DNA from: Tabrizicola sp. TH137
GTDB taxonomy: Bacteria; Pseudomonadota; Alphaproteobacteria; Rhodobacterales; Rhodobacteraceae
Assembly: GCF_002855575.1 (NCBI RefSeq)
Contig: NZ_PKRQ01000001.1
Span: forward strand, 124,001 to 188,000
Length of the DNA: 64,000 nucleotides
Direction of reading: 5' to 3'
The position numbers were made by a program, and so were the translations under genes. How positions within the stretch are numbered: the first letter of the stretch is position 1; each line of letters starts with the position of its first letter. The notes beneath the pieces are model-generated. The model did no database searches, was not told the DNA's origin, and saw only the letters and a list, made by a program, of their open reading frames with translations. Shown piece by piece: positions 9,697-17,565 of this stretch.

Positions 9697-10101
9697 GTAG
9701 GGTGCGTGCTCGCACGCACCCACCCAAAACCACCCCAGCGCGGTGCGTGCAAGCACGCAGCCTGCCGAATCCAAACCCCGTAGGGTGCGTGCTCGCACGC
9801 ACCCCTCCCAAAACCACCCCGGCGCGGTGCGTGCAAGCACGCAGCGTGCCGAATACAAACCCCGTAGGGTGCGTGCTCGCACGCACCCCACCCAAAACCA
9901 CCAGGGCGCGGTGCGTGCAAACACCCAGCGTGCCGAATACAAACACCGTAGGGTGCGTGCTCGCACGCACCCCACCCAAAGCCACCCGGGCGCGGTGCGT
10001 GCATTCACCCAGCCTGCCGAATCCAAACCCCGTTGGGTGCGTGCTCGCACGCACCCCTCCCAAAACCACCCGGGCGCGGTGCGTGCAAGCACGCACCCTA
10101 C
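9697..10101 (+). repeat. REP/BIME array, five ~84 bp units
   Basis: Five head-to-tail units begin at 9697, 9780, 9864, 9948 and 10032 (period 83-84 bp). Each starts with GTAG (GTTG in the last) running into the palindrome GGGTGCGTGC-TC-GCACGCACCC, which is unchanged in all five. After about 20 bp comes a second, inverted palindrome, GGTGCGTGCAAGCACGCA, degraded in units 3 and 4. The final inverted palindrome ends CCCTAC, the complement of GTAGGG, at 10101. A GTAG tetranucleotide plus an imperfect hairpin is the hallmark of REP elements, and the adjacent gene is a REP-associated transposase. This fills the 434 bp gap between ettA and that gene. Confidence 0.88.
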
Positions 10102-10556
10102 GGCCGATGCACGGAGGAATAGGGCCAATCCTCCGGCCGCGCCACGAAGCCATGCTTCACCGGGTTGACGTGGCAATAGTCCACATGGTTCGCAAAGTCG
10201 CGGTCATCCCTCAGGTGATGCTCCCAGAACCGCCGCTGCCAGATGCCGCGCTCCTGCCGTCGCAGATGGCTCTGCCGCAAGGGGCCCGTCGGCAGGCCCA
10301 TCGAAAAGCGGCTCTTGATGAGCCGCCACCGCGTCCCGTAATCCCGATCCCCCGTCGGCATCTCCCAGACGCAATGCATGTGATCGGGCAGCACGACCCA
10401 GGCCGCGATGCCGAAAGGCCGCTCGGCCTTCGTCACCGCCACCGCCCGACGCAGCGCCGCCACCTCGCGGGTCAGCAGATCGCCCCCCGCCTCGGCCAGA
10501 CAGACCGTGAAGAAGATGCGCGCACCGGTGACCTTGGGGCGAAGATAGCTCGACAT
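10098..10556 (-). CDS. REP-associated tyrosine transposase (RAYT, Y1/TnpA-REP family)
   Basis: A 152-residue single-domain HUH-type nuclease. The metal-binding HUH motif is HMH at 59-61 within LPDHMHCVW, and the catalytic tyrosine is Y127 in HVDYCHVNPVKHG. The C-terminal PEDWPYSSVH is typical of the family. RAYTs cut and rejoin single-stranded REP hairpins next to a GTAG tetranucleotide. Here the stop codon TAG (10100-10098) is itself part of the GTAG of the last REP copy. The ATG at 10556 begins the family-like MSSYLRP; the ribosome site (GCAGG) is weak. The ORF is intact, so the enzyme is probably active. It is convergent with ettA. Confidence 0.92.
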   Translation of the reverse strand: MSSYLRPKVTGARIFFTVCLAEAGGDLLTREVAALRRAVAVTKAERPFGIAAWVVLPDHMHCVWEMPTGDRDYGTRWRLIKSRFSMGLPTGPLRQSHLRRQERGIWQRRFWEHHLRDDRDFANHVDYCHVNPVKHGFVARPEDWPYSSVHRP

Positions 10557-10668
10557 GCGGCAAAGCCTGCCATGGCAACCTTGCCAGAAGATGAAGGCCG
10601 GACCTCGGCCCCCCTTGTCACCCGCCCCCGCTGTCATCCGAAAGCTTTCGTTAATCCACCGGGCGAAG

Positions 10669-10714
10669 CGTGGCCACAGTTTGCGGCACAGAATGCGGCA
10701 CAACGCGCTGCACA
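10669..10714 (-). repeat. TGTGCCGC 12-bp-periodic 3' element, copy B
   Basis: The plus strand carries CGTGGCCACAGTTT, then GCGGCACA at 10683, GCGGCACA at 10695 and GCTGCACA at 10707 (12-bp steps). On the minus strand it lies 3' of the DUF2892 gene, after a strong hairpin, in the same orientation to its upstream gene as copies A, C and D. It lacks the AAAACGGC end seen in the others. Confidence 0.75.
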
Positions 10715-10719
10715 GTCTT

Positions 10720-10764
10720 GTCAGGGCTGTCCCGGCCCGGCCAGGGCCGGGGAGCGGCCCTGAC
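10720..10764 (-). terminator. GC-rich hairpin after the DUF2892 gene
   Basis: The outer arms GTCAGGGC (10720-10727) and GCCCTGAC (10757-10764) enclose a second stem CCCGGCCC / GGGCCGGG. It begins 19 bases past the stop of the minus-strand gene ending at 10783. There is no clear U-run, so I call it terminator-like. Confidence 0.55.
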
Positions 10765-10782
10765 CCGCGCCGCCCGCCCGCC

Positions 10783-10983
10783 TCAGAACGCGCAGCCCGG
10801 GCGCAGCCCCATCCGCTTCATCACCGCCGCCGCCGGGCAAATCCCGGTGATCGAAGACTGGATAAGGTTCGCCCCGATGAAGACGGTAAACCACAGGAAA
10901 TAAGGAGAAACGAACTGCGTCAGCACCACGCTAAGCAGCACCATCACACCGGCAAAGGCCATCACGGCACGGTCGAGGGTCAT
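10783..10983 (-). CDS. DUF2892 (YgaP-like transmembrane domain) protein
   Basis: A 66-residue inner-membrane protein with two hydrophobic segments (about 7-25 and 29-47) and a conserved end NLIQSSITGICPAAAVMKRMGL. The single cysteine in GICP is the family hallmark. In fused homologues this domain anchors a rhodanese; alone its role is unknown. The ATG at 10983 is preferred over 11001 because the family usually starts at MTLDRA. It is divergent from the cold-shock gene across an AT-rich region, and a hairpin and a TGTGCCGC repeat follow it. Confidence 0.85.
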   Translation of the reverse strand: MTLDRAVMAFAGVMVLLSVVLTQFVSPYFLWFTVFIGANLIQSSITGICPAAAVMKRMGLRPGCAF

Positions 10984-11040
10984 GTCATGCACTCCATCCA
11001 AAAGGGCCGCAGGATCGCGGCCACCCTGCCAGCGATCTAG

Positions 11041-11275
11041 CCTCTTCCTTAATCACATTCAAGTCGTTGAATATTATAAACCGTGCGGATCGTCGCCAAA
11101 TCCCGGACATTAACCCCAATTTTCTTGATTTTTTTGCCCACCGCGCCCATATGTCCCCCGCGACGTTATTCTAAATCGACTTCTGTCTCGGATCTTCCGG
11201 CCACAGCATCGACCCAGGCTGACGGGGCCAAGCCGCCGCACGGTGCGGGCGGGTGACTAGACAGGAGACTTCACG
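11041..11275. promoter_or_regulatory. AT-rich divergent regulatory region before the cold-shock gene
   Basis: This 235 bp stretch is conspicuously AT-rich for the window. It holds an inverted repeat ATTCAA-GTCG-TTGAAT (11057-11072) running straight into ATTATAAA. A weak plus-strand promoter candidate is TTGATT (11125-11130), an 18 bp spacer and ATATGT (11149-11154). That start would give the csp mRNA a leader of about 115 bases, as expected for cold-shock genes with structured leaders. AGGAG 8 bases before 11276 is the ribosome site. The promoter call is tentative. Confidence 0.35.
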
Positions 11276-11482
11276 ATGGCCAAAGGCACCGTGAAATGGT
11301 TCAATGAAACAAAGGGTTACGGCTTCATCGCGCCGGAAGGCGGGAAGAAGGACGTGTTCGTTCACATCACCGCTCTGGAACGTGCAGGCCTGCGTGGCCT
11401 GAAGGACGGCCAGGCCGTGACCTTCGACATCGAAGCGGGCCGCGACGGCCGCGAGTCGGCGACCAACCTCGCCCTCGCCTGA
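11276..11482 (+). CDS. Cold-shock protein (CspA family)
   Basis: A 68-residue single OB-fold protein. It contains RNP1 (KGYGFI) and RNP2 (VFVHI) and starts with [15 protein letters not shown], all hallmarks of CspA-type nucleic-acid chaperones that melt RNA secondary structure. Length is standard. It is monocistronic with a long leader and a strong hairpin 26 bases after the stop (11508-11531). I do not assign a specific csp letter because alphaproteobacteria carry several paralogues. Confidence 0.95.
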   Translation: MAKGTVKWFNETKGYGFIAPEGGKKDVFVHITALERAGLRGLKDGQAVTFDIEAGRDGRESATNLALA

Positions 11483-11507
11483 TCTTCGGGTCAATTCCTT
11501 AACGACA

Positions 11508-11531
11508 GCGCAGCGCCGCAAGGCGCTGTGC
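11508..11531 (+). terminator. Stem-loop after the cold-shock gene
   Basis: A 10-bp stem GCGCAGCGCC (11508-11517) / GGCGCTGTGC (11522-11531) with one G-T pair and the stable loop GCAA. It lacks a U-tract. It also argues against starting the next gene at 11528. Confidence 0.6.
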
Positions 11532-11614
11532 ACCTCCACCGCAAGTCCATTGGCGACATGCCGCTTGGCGCATCCTGCCTAGCCCCGTCCCTGCCCTTGC
11601 GGCAGACTGCGGGT

Positions 11615-12559
11615 ATGAAACCCTGCGACTACAGCCAGCTCATCGACGCTCCGACCTGGGATTTCATCCGCCGGTCCGAAGCCAGCTATCCCCCTGATAC
11701 CGCAGGCCTTTCCATCGCCGACCAGCGCGCCATCTACAACGCGCTCTGCCGCGCCTTCCACCAGGGCTATCCCCCCGGCATCACCGCCCAGGACCGCCCC
11801 TTCGGCGGCATCCCCTGCCGCCTCTACCCCGGCAGCGGTGGCACGGTGGTCTATTTCCACGGCGGCGGCTTCGTCGTCGGCGGCCTGCACAGCCACGACG
11901 ACATCTGCGCCGAGCTTTGCGCAACGACCGGCCTCACCATCGTCTCGGTCGACTACCGCCTCTGCCCCGAACATCCCCACCCCGCCGCCTATCAGGACGC
12001 CATGGCCGCCACCCGTGCCATCGCCGCCGAATGTCCCGCCCCCCTGCTGCTGGCGGGCGATAGCGCGGGCGGCAACCTCGCCGCCGCCGTGGCGCAAGCC
12101 ATTGGCCGCAAAGGCGCTTTGGGCATCGCGGGGATGGTTCTCATCTATCCCGGACTGGGGGGGAACAAGGACAACGGCTCCTACCTCACCCACGCCCATG
12201 CCCCCATGCTCACGCGCGACGACGTGCTCTTCTACAGTCGCATCCGCCACGGCGACGCGCCCGAACCGCCCCCCGATCCGACCTTCGCCCCCCTCTCCGA
12301 CATAGACTTCTCGAACCTGCCCCCCACGCTGGCGATCGCTGCCGAGTGCGACCCGCTCGCCGATGATGCCACGATCTACGCCGCCCGCCTGACCGCCGCC
12401 GGAACTCCGGCACGCGCCGTCATCGAACGCGGCCTCGTCCACGGCTACCTGCGCGCCCGATCCACCGTCCCCCGCGCCGCTGCCAGTTTCGACCGCATCA
12501 CCCGCACCCTCACCGCCATGGCCAAGGGAACATGGCCCGAACCCGAGGAAACAGCATGA
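11615..12559 (+). CDS. Alpha/beta hydrolase (hormone-sensitive lipase-like esterase)
   Basis: A 314-residue cytoplasmic hydrolase of the alpha/beta-hydrolase-3 (HSL) family. HGGGF forms the oxyanion hole, GDSAGG carries the nucleophilic serine, AAECDPLADD holds the acid and VHGYLR the catalytic histidine. Substrates of the family are carboxyl esters; the real one is unknown. The ATG at 11615 (MKPCDYSQLIDAPTW) is chosen because earlier starts (GTG 11528, ATG 11558) run through the csp stem-loop. The ribosome site is weak. The gene overlaps the next by 4 bases (ATGA), so the two are translationally coupled. Confidence 0.88.
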   Translation: MKPCDYSQLIDAPTWDFIRRSEASYPPDTAGLSIADQRAIYNALCRAFHQGYPPGITAQDRPFGGIPCRLYPGSGGTVVYFHGGGFVVGGLHSHDDICAELCATTGLTIVSVDYRLCPEHPHPAAYQDAMAATRAIAAECPAPLLLAGDSAGGNLAAAVAQAIGRKGALGIAGMVLIYPGLGGNKDNGSYLTHAHAPMLTRDDVLFYSRIRHGDAPEPPPDPTFAPLSDIDFSNLPPTLAIAAECDPLADDATIYAARLTAAGTPARAVIERGLVHGYLRARSTVPRAAASFDRITRTLTAMAKGTWPEPEETA

Positions 12560-13305
12560 ACGCGCCCATTCCGAACCTCACCCATTGGCAGGAACGCTGC
12601 GATATGGCGGCCGCTTTCCGCTGGACGGCGAAGTTGAACATGCATGAGTCGGTGGCGAACCATTTCTCCCTTGCCGTTAATGCCGATGGGTCGCGCTTTC
12701 TCATCAATCCCAACGGTCGCCACTTTGCCCGGATCACGGCCTCCAGCCTGATCGAGATCGACGCGAACGACCCCGGCACGATGCAGCGCCCCGACGCGCC
12801 CGATCCCACCGCCTGGGGGCTGCACGGCTCCATCCATCGCGGGCTGCCGCATGCCCGCTGCGTGATGCATGTCCATTCCGTCCACGCCACCGTGCTGGCC
12901 AGCCTCGCCGACAGCCGCCTCCCCGCCATCGACCAGAACAGCGCCATGTTCCATGACCGCATGGTGATCGACGATCACTACGGCGGCATGGCCTTCGAAG
13001 AGGAGGGCGCCCGCTGCGCTGCTCTTCTGGCCGACCCGAAAACCATCGCGATGGTGATGGGCAATCACGGGGTCCTGATCGTCGGGCAGACCGTGGCCGA
13101 GGCCTTCAACCGCCTCTACTATTTCGAACGTGCCGCCGAGACCTATATCCGCGCGCTCCAGACCGGCCGCCCGCTGCGCGTCTTGCCCGATGACATCGCC
13201 GAAAAGACAGCGCAGGAATGGGAGGCCTATCCCGGCTTCGCTCAGGCGCATCTGAAGGAACTGCGCGCGCTTCTGGATGAGGAAGGCGCGGCTTACGCCC
13301 AGTGA
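12556..13305 (+). CDS. Class II aldolase/adducin family protein
   Basis: A 249-residue protein of the AraD/FucA fold. The metal-binding HVHSVH sits near residue 105, and GNHGVLIVG and the downstream helices are in place, as in L-ribulose-5-phosphate epimerase and fuculose aldolases. The NHFS motif (N-terminal third) and the acidic residue in DDHYGG are also seen. Cleavage of a phosphorylated or hydroxylated sugar-like substrate is likely, but many members have unknown reactions. It is coupled to the esterase upstream and convergent with the phosphodiesterase gene. A role in the transporter-linked catabolic block is inference. Confidence 0.88.
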   Translation: MNAPIPNLTHWQERCDMAAAFRWTAKLNMHESVANHFSLAVNADGSRFLINPNGRHFARITASSLIEIDANDPGTMQRPDAPDPTAWGLHGSIHRGLPHARCVMHVHSVHATVLASLADSRLPAIDQNSAMFHDRMVIDDHYGGMAFEEEGARCAALLADPKTIAMVMGNHGVLIVGQTVAEAFNRLYYFERAAETYIRALQTGRPLRVLPDDIAEKTAQEWEAYPGFAQAHLKELRALLDEEGAAYAQ

Positions 13306-13321
13306 CGAAGGGGTTTAGCAG

Positions 13322-14158
13322 CTAGCCTTCAAGGAAAGGCGTCGCGGTCATCGACGGCGGCACCGCAACGCCAAGACGCGTCAGGATGGATGGCGCCAGC
13401 GCAAGCTGATCCAAGATCACATCCGACGCCGGCATCGCGCTTTCGCCGAAATAGTAGAAGGCGAAATCCTGCTGCAAGTCGCCCGCGCCGCCGTGGTGCC
13501 CACGCGCATCCTGCCCGTGATCGGCGGTGACGATGACCTCATAGCCCGCCTTGCGCCAGCGATGGATGAAAGGCGCCATCTGCTCGTCCAGCAGATAGCA
13601 GGCATGGTCCATCTCGGCGCAGTCGTGAAAGAACCGGTGCCCCATGCTGTCCAGCGTGCAGGAATGATAAAGGCCGTAGTCGATCCCCTTCACCTCACAC
13701 AGCCGGGTCAGCGTGGCGAACAGGTCGTGATCGGAGGGCGTCATCTGGTTGTCATGGCCATAGCCCGCCATCGTATGGAAACGCCCGTGATGGATCGGCC
13801 CCGCCTCTTCGTCATATTCGATATCCCGAACGGCATCGAAGGGCGCGCGTTGAAAGAATTCTGACCAGTAGCTGTGCGTCACCGCCCCGGTCCGCCGTCC
13901 GGCCCGCGCCAGTTCCGAAAACACATCCGGCAGGTCCAGCTTCCTGACGGCATAATTTCCCCATATTCCATGCACTTGCGGCGGAACCCCGGTATGGATC
14001 GACGCATAGCAGGAAGCCGAGGTGGAGGGCAGGACCGACCGCATCCGCCAGACCCGCGCCTCGCCCGATTGCACCCAGCCTTCCAGGTTACCGAAGAGAC
14101 GCCGCCAGTTCCGATAGGGCACGCCGTCAATCAGGATCAGCAAAAGCTTGCGCGACAT
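13322..14158 (-). CDS. Alkaline-phosphatase-superfamily phosphodiesterase (type I PDE/NPP-like)
   Basis: A 278-residue protein without a signal peptide. Metal-site pieces are visible: LILIDG at the N-terminus, the nucleophile region PSTSASCYASIHTG (a serine in place of the usual threonine), LDSMGH, TADHGQ and GHHG. This is the nucleotide pyrophosphatase/phosphonoacetate-hydrolase-like branch. Its ATG overlaps the stop of the ABC ATPase gene by one base, so it is the last cistron of the transporter operon. That suggests it works on what the transporter imports, probably a phosphodiester or phosphonate. The exact substrate is not deducible. Confidence 0.82.
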   Translation of the reverse strand: MSRKLLLILIDGVPYRNWRRLFGNLEGWVQSGEARVWRMRSVLPSTSASCYASIHTGVPPQVHGIWGNYAVRKLDLPDVFSELARAGRRTGAVTHSYWSEFFQRAPFDAVRDIEYDEEAGPIHHGRFHTMAGYGHDNQMTPSDHDLFATLTRLCEVKGIDYGLYHSCTLDSMGHRFFHDCAEMDHACYLLDEQMAPFIHRWRKAGYEVIVTADHGQDARGHHGGAGDLQQDFAFYYFGESAMPASDVILDQLALAPSILTRLGVAVPPSMTATPFLEG

Positions 14159-15789
14159 CAGTTCCCCGCGCTTTCCATCTTGCGATGCGCCAGCACCTCC
14201 TCAAGCCAGCCCAGCCGCATCTCGGGCACCGAAGACAGCAGAAGGTCCGTATAATCGTCGAAAGGCGGGGTCAGCACATCGGTCTTTGACCCGTAGCGCA
14301 CGACCTGACCGCGATACATGACCGCGATCTTGTCTGCGATGGCCTTCACCGTGGCAAGGTCATGGGTAATGAACAGATAGGCCACATGTTCCTGCGCCTG
14401 CAGGTTCAAAAGCAGCTTCAGGATACCATCCGCCACCAGCGGATCCAGCGCCGAGGTCACTTCATCGCAGATGATGAGCTTCGGTTTCGCGGCAAGGGCA
14501 CGGGCGATGCAGACCCGCTGCTTCTGCCCGCCCGACAGTTCGGCGGGATAGCGGTCGATATAGCCCTTCCCCATCTCGATCTGGTCCAGCAGTTCCTGAA
14601 CGCGCTGACGCTTTGCCTCGCCCGTCATGCCGAAATAGAATTCCAGAGGGCGCCCGATGATCGTGCCGACTGTCTGACGGGGATTCATGGCAACATCGGC
14701 CATCTGGTAGATCATCTGCAATTCCCGCAGATCATCCCGGCTGCGGGCTTTCAGGTCGCGCGACAATTCCCGCCCGGCAAAGGTGATCCGGCCTTGTGCC
14801 GGGGGCAGGAGGCCGGTGATGGCCCGCGCCAGCGTGGACTTGCCCGATCCGCTTTCCCCCACCACGGCAAGGGTCTGACCGGCAGGCAGATCGACGCTGA
14901 CATTCTTCAGCACATCGAAGGTTGTCCCCGGATAGCGCGCTGTCACGTTCTGCACCGACAGAACGGCCGGCGCCTCCGCCTTTTCCTCATGGTCGATCGA
15001 CCGGACAGAAACCAGAGCGCGGGTATAGGCTTCGTGCGGATCGGTGATGATCTGGCGCACGGGGCCGTATTCCACCTTCTTGCCATGCCGCAGAACGAGG
15101 ATGTCATCCGCCACCTGCGCCACGACCGCAAGGTCATGGGTGATGTAGAGTGCGGCCACCCCGGTATCGTGGATCGCCTCCTTGATCGCCGCCAGCACGT
15201 CGATCTGGGTCGTGACGTCCAGTGCCGTCGTGGGCTCGTCGAAGATCACCAGATCGGGCTTCGGGCACAGTGCCATCGCCGTCATCGCCCGCTGCAACTG
15301 CCCCCCCGAAACCTGGTGCGGGTAGCGACTTCCAAAGGTTTCGGGGCTGGGCAGTCCCAGCTTGCCGAACAGCATGATGGCCCGCGCCTCGGCCTCGGCA
15401 CGCCCCATCAGACCGTGGGACAGCGAGGTTTCGATGACCTGTTCCATCAACCGCTTGGCCGGGTTGAAGGCAGCAGCGGCGGATTGCGCGACATAAGTCA
15501 CCTCGCGCCCCCGCAGCGCCCGCAGCTTCGCGGCCGAAAGCCCACGGATATCGCGCCCGTTCAGCAGGATCTCTCCGCCCGTCAGCCGCACCCCGCCCCG
15601 GCCATAGGCCATGGCCGACAGGCCGATGGTGGATTTCCCTGCACCGGATTCACCGATCAGCCCAAGAACCTTGCCCTTGGCCACACTGACCGACACGTCA
15701 TCGACCAGCACCACGTCCTTGGGTGGTTCGCCCGGAGGATAGGCCGTCGCCTCGATCCGCAGATTGCGGATTTCCAGAAGATCAGGCAC
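14158..15789 (-). CDS. ABC transporter ATPase, fused double domain (dipeptide/opine/nickel type)
   Basis: 543 residues with two complete peptide-type ABC ATPase cassettes (DppD-like then DppF-like). Walker A motifs are GESGAGKST and GESGSGKST, signatures VSGGQLQRA and LSGGQKQRV, and each has an intact Walker B (LVIFDEPT, LIICDEVT). Each half also has the short oligopeptide-ATPase extension after the cassette (EAYTRALVS and DDYTDLLLSS). It powers the permease pair encoded immediately upstream, with an 8-base overlap with the DppC-like gene. The fusion replaces two separate ATPases, as in GsiA. Confidence 0.93.
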   Translation of the reverse strand: MPDLLEIRNLRIEATAYPPGEPPKDVVLVDDVSVSVAKGKVLGLIGESGAGKSTIGLSAMAYGRGGVRLTGGEILLNGRDIRGLSAAKLRALRGREVTYVAQSAAAAFNPAKRLMEQVIETSLSHGLMGRAEAEARAIMLFGKLGLPSPETFGSRYPHQVSGGQLQRAMTAMALCPKPDLVIFDEPTTALDVTTQIDVLAAIKEAIHDTGVAALYITHDLAVVAQVADDILVLRHGKKVEYGPVRQIITDPHEAYTRALVSVRSIDHEEKAEAPAVLSVQNVTARYPGTTFDVLKNVSVDLPAGQTLAVVGESGSGKSTLARAITGLLPPAQGRITFAGRELSRDLKARSRDDLRELQMIYQMADVAMNPRQTVGTIIGRPLEFYFGMTGEAKRQRVQELLDQIEMGKGYIDRYPAELSGGQKQRVCIARALAAKPKLIICDEVTSALDPLVADGILKLLLNLQAQEHVAYLFITHDLATVKAIADKIAVMYRGQVVRYGSKTDVLTPPFDDYTDLLLSSVPEMRLGWLEEVLAHRKMESAGN

Positions 15790-16597
15790 CGCGCCCCCCT
15801 TTCAGGCTGGTCGTCCGGGACAGGATCCAGTCCGCCACGAGGTTCACCGAAATCGCCAGAAGCGCGATGGCCAGGGCAGGCATGAGGGCGGCAGACTTGC
15901 CATAGATCAGCCCATCCTTGTTCTCGCGCACCATTCCGCCCCAGTCCGCCAGAGGCGGCTGGATGCCAAGACCGAGGAAGGACAGGGTGGAGATGAAGAG
16001 AACCGCGAAGATGAACCGCAGCCCGAATTCCGCCACCAGAGGCGACAGGGCATTGGGCAGGATTTCCCGGAAGATGATCCATGACTGCCCTTCGCCCCGC
16101 AGCCGCGCCGCTTCCACATAGTCCATCACCGCGATGTCCATGGCGACGGCACGCGCCAGACGGAAGACACGCGTCGCATCGAGAATGCCGATGACAAGAA
16201 TGAGAACGGTCAGGTTCAGGGGCAGCACGGACAGCACAACCAGCGCCACAATGAGGGACGGGATCGCCATCATCAGATCGACGATCCGCGAAAGGCCCTG
16301 GTCGATCCAGCCACCGCGAACGGCGGCCAGGAAGCCCAGGAAGGACCCCAGTCCGAAGGCGATGATCGACGAGGCGAGGGCCACGAAGATGGTGATCTGG
16401 CCGCCATAGATCAGGCGGCTCAGGATATCCCGGCCGATCGTGTCGGTGCCCAGAAGATGGGTTGAAGACGGGCCTTCCCAGACGCCGCCAGTGATGGCCT
16501 CCAACGGATAGGGCGCGATAACCTGCGCGAAAAGCGCACAGAAGACGAAGCCACCGGTCAGGATCAGGCCGATGAGGGCGGAAAGCGGCATCCTCAT
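15782..16597 (-). CDS. ABC transporter permease, DppC-like
   Basis: A 271-residue inner-membrane protein with about six transmembrane helices. The ABC-permease EAA-loop is recognisable around EAARLRGEGQSWIIFREILPNA, and LLGTDTIGRDILSRL near the N-terminal third is the DppC/OppC family signature. It pairs with the DppB-like subunit, whose stop codon overlaps its start by 4 bases (ATGA). Substrate specificity comes from the SBP, not from this protein. Confidence 0.93.
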   Translation of the reverse strand: MRMPLSALIGLILTGGFVFCALFAQVIAPYPLEAITGGVWEGPSSTHLLGTDTIGRDILSRLIYGGQITIFVALASSIIAFGLGSFLGFLAAVRGGWIDQGLSRIVDLMMAIPSLIVALVVLSVLPLNLTVLILVIGILDATRVFRLARAVAMDIAVMDYVEAARLRGEGQSWIIFREILPNALSPLVAEFGLRFIFAVLFISTLSFLGLGIQPPLADWGGMVRENKDGLIYGKSAALMPALAIALLAISVNLVADWILSRTTSLKGGRGA

Positions 16598-17550
16598 TTC
16601 GGGTGCCTCAGGCGCGGGTTGGAGATGATCGCAATGACATCGGCCAGGATGTTCAGCCCGATATAGACCGCCGCAAAGATCAGGCCCACCGCCTGCACCA
16701 CCGGCAGATCGCGCTTGGCCACATGATCCACCAGATACTGCCCAAGGGCGTTATAGCTGAAGACCACCTCCACCACGACCACACCGACCACCAGATAGGC
16801 AAGGTTCAGAACGACGACCGAAACAATGGGCGCGATGGCGTTGGGAAAGGCGTGCTGCCAGATCACCCGCATGGGAGAGAGCCCCTTCAATTCGGCCGTC
16901 TCGATATAGGCCGATTGCATCACGTTCAGGATCGCCGCCCGCGTCATCCGCATCATATGCGCCAGCACGACAAGAACGAGAACAATCACCGGCAGGGCCA
17001 CGGCCTGCAACCGCTCCCAGAACCCCATGCCCGGAAAGACCATGGCGACGGGTTGAAAGATCGGAAAGACCTGCGTCAGAAGGAAGATCACGAAATAGGC
17101 CGCCACGAATTCGGGCAGCGAAATCGTCGACAGCGTCACGCCGGAAATCACCTTGTCCGGCCAGCGCCCGTTGTAGCGCGCGGCAACCAGCCCCAGAAGA
17201 ATCGCAAGCGGAACAGAGATCACCGCCGCACAAGCCGCGAGAAACAGCGTGTTGCCGAGCCTTTGGCCAATTGCCTGACCAATGTCCTGACCATTGGTCA
17301 AGGCCACACCGAAATCGCCGGTCAGGATGCCTCCCAGCCAGTCGAAATATCTTACCACCGGCGACCGGTTCAGGCCCAGCGTCTCGCGCAGGTTGGCAAG
17401 AGCCTCGGGTGTTGCCGACTGGCCGAGGATGGCTTGCGCCACGTCACCCGGCAGGGCCTCGGTGCCAAGGAAGATCAGCAGCGAAACGGCCCACAGCAAG
17501 AGCAGGCCCAGCGCAATGCGCTGGACCACAAGCTTCAGGATGGGATGCAC
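16594..17550 (-). CDS. ABC transporter permease, DppB-like
   Basis: A 318-residue permease with a first helix at 9-29, the conserved periplasmic region LGLNRSPVVRYFDWLGG, and the EAA-like loop YIETAELKGLSPMRVIWQHAFPNA. These are typical of the DppB/OppB family (about 300-340 residues). It lies 15 bases after the SBP stop and overlaps the DppC-like gene. AGGTG lies just upstream of the ATG. Confidence 0.93.
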   Translation of the reverse strand: MHPILKLVVQRIALGLLLLWAVSLLIFLGTEALPGDVAQAILGQSATPEALANLRETLGLNRSPVVRYFDWLGGILTGDFGVALTNGQDIGQAIGQRLGNTLFLAACAAVISVPLAILLGLVAARYNGRWPDKVISGVTLSTISLPEFVAAYFVIFLLTQVFPIFQPVAMVFPGMGFWERLQAVALPVIVLVLVVLAHMMRMTRAAILNVMQSAYIETAELKGLSPMRVIWQHAFPNAIAPIVSVVVLNLAYLVVGVVVVEVVFSYNALGQYLVDHVAKRDLPVVQAVGLIFAAVYIGLNILADVIAIISNPRLRHPK

Positions 17551-17565
17551 CTGTCACGAACCCGA

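Noticed and set aside
9697-10101. CRISPR array
   Set aside because: The whole ~84 bp unit is conserved, there are no unique spacers, and no cas genes are near.
9558-10763. Apparent repeat protein (ARTHPPKTTPARCVQARS-type repeats) across the REP array
   Set aside because: The 84 bp repeat is a multiple of 3 and open in several frames on both strands. The repeats are better explained as REP DNA beside a RAYT gene.
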